A stretch of 41,692 bases of DNA, taken from positions 1 through 41,692 of the forward strand of contig CALGJQ010000016.1 of NCBI GenBank assembly GCA_937928545.1, read 5' to 3'. Below the pieces are notes generated by a model. That model worked only from the letters and a program-made list of their open reading frames with translations. It ran no database searches and was not told the DNA's origin. Source of the DNA: an uncultured Verrucomicrobiales bacterium (GTDB lineage: Bacteria > Verrucomicrobiota > Verrucomicrobiia > Verrucomicrobiales > Akkermansiaceae). The position numbers and the translations under genes were made by a program. Shown one piece after another: positions 41,280-41,692 of the stretch (position 1 is the first letter of the stretch; every line of letters begins with the position of its first letter).

Positions 41280-41692
41280 ATGTTAAAAAAACAACAGACA
41301 TGACAGCCTCACTTCGCAACAGTGGTATCAGGATTTTGCCCGCTTTGTCCAACTCAAAGGTCTCCGCGAACCTTCCTCCAAGACCTACCTCGGGTGGATC
41401 AAACAGCTCGCTGCTTACTACCCCGCCCAGAACCTCCCCGCGCTCGATCGCAGTCAGGTTCTCGCTTTTCTAGCCCACCTCCAGAGCGAGCGCGAACTCG
41501 CTCCCTCCACCGTTAATCAGGCCGTTTGCGCCATCCGCAACCTCTACCGCGACCACCTCAACTGCAAATGGAAGGTCTGGTCCAAAATCAAAATCAAGCG
41601 CGAAGAACCACTCCCGCACGTCCTCACCCGCGAAGAAGTCCATCTGCTTTTGGGCACCTTTCGCGATGGCCGATACCGCGCCCTCTTCACCA
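41280..41692 (+). CDS. Tyrosine recombinase/integrase, partial, with frame problem at the start
   Basis: From about 41305 a frame runs to the window end. It encodes QQWYQDFARFVQLKGL, then an N-terminal SAM-like core-binding domain (LAFLAHLQSERELAPSTVNQ, AVCAIRNLYRDHL) and the start of the catalytic domain (LPHVLTREEVHLLLGTF). The catalytic Arg, His and Tyr lie beyond the edge. The frame has no ATG, GTG or TTG after its upstream TAA at 41284. An ATG at 41280 reads into a 7-A tract (41285-41291) and then stops at 41301; removing one A would join it to the recombinase frame. NQAVCAIRxLY resembles recombinases that travel with IS91-type elements; an integron integrase is the alternative. Confidence 0.75.

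Noticed and set aside
41322..41516. 64-codon frame starting with ATG-like codon inside the recombinase
   Set aside because: Its translation has no domain, whereas the neighbouring frame gives a continuous recombinase N-terminal domain to the window end.

Overview
The window most likely comes from a member of the Verrucomicrobiota (Verrucomicrobiales type). The evidence is indirect but consistent. Two exported proteins end in a PEP-CTERM signal with the motif PEPS, a hydrophobic stretch and an Arg tail. There is an LpxC-FabZ fusion. There is also a set of DUF1592, DUF1552 and PVC-type cytochrome c proteins that is typical of Planctomycetes and Verrucomicrobia. No rRNA is present to confirm the placement. 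The left edge (1-141) may be the end of an insertion sequence, and the right edge (from about 41280) holds the start of a tyrosine recombinase, so both borders look mobile.

Layout. 249-1972 (-): a PEP-CTERM protein and an internally duplicated exported protein behind a good sigma70-type promoter. 2185-5589 (-): a tight operon accB-accC-thiE-pfkB with 4-base overlaps. 5767-9872 (+): an operon of an ABC exporter, a small membrane-anchored protein and a large secreted helical-repeat protein. 9869-13857 (-): DUF971, a YggS PLP protein, a Prc-type protease and a PDZ protein. 13959-18750 (-): a polysaccharide export module with a Wza-like protein, a Wzc-like tyrosine kinase/co-polymerase, an outer-membrane beta-barrel and a small exported protein, placed directly behind tRNA-Gly(TCC). 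19047-24978: a Nif3-like protein (-), then on the + strand LpxC-FabZ, ATP-dependent PEP carboxykinase, a membrane-anchored unknown and a PEP-CTERM metalloprotease. 25065-25757 (-): aquaporin Z.

26042-37042 is a periplasmic redox and carbohydrate locus. It holds a 1308-residue SGNH-hydrolase/beta-propeller/HEAT/cytochrome c protein (-). Divergent from it is a DUF1592 plus DUF1552 pair (+). Convergent to that pair is an operon of a sugar isomerase-like TIM barrel, a c-type cytochrome and a sorbosone dehydrogenase-like propeller (-). I infer that these oxidise a carbohydrate or polyol and pass electrons to cytochrome c; no substrate can be read from the sequence.

37100-41692 is an accessory region. 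It contains a VapB-like antitoxin whose toxin appears to be reduced to a remnant, a membrane coiled-coil protein, and a 59-bp exact copy of the start of the upstream isomerase gene. Next come NamZ (DUF1343 muramidase), an orphan antitoxin-like gene, an intact PIN toxin-antitoxin pair, a secreted unknown with a large inverted repeat over its 3' end, and a truncated tyrosine recombinase that lacks a usable in-frame start because of a 7-A tract. All small genes read away from the recombinase. This resembles an integron or a mobile island, but the decisive parts lie outside the window. No intergenic stretch longer than 300 bases lacks a gene. No CRISPR array, rRNA or clear riboswitch was seen.
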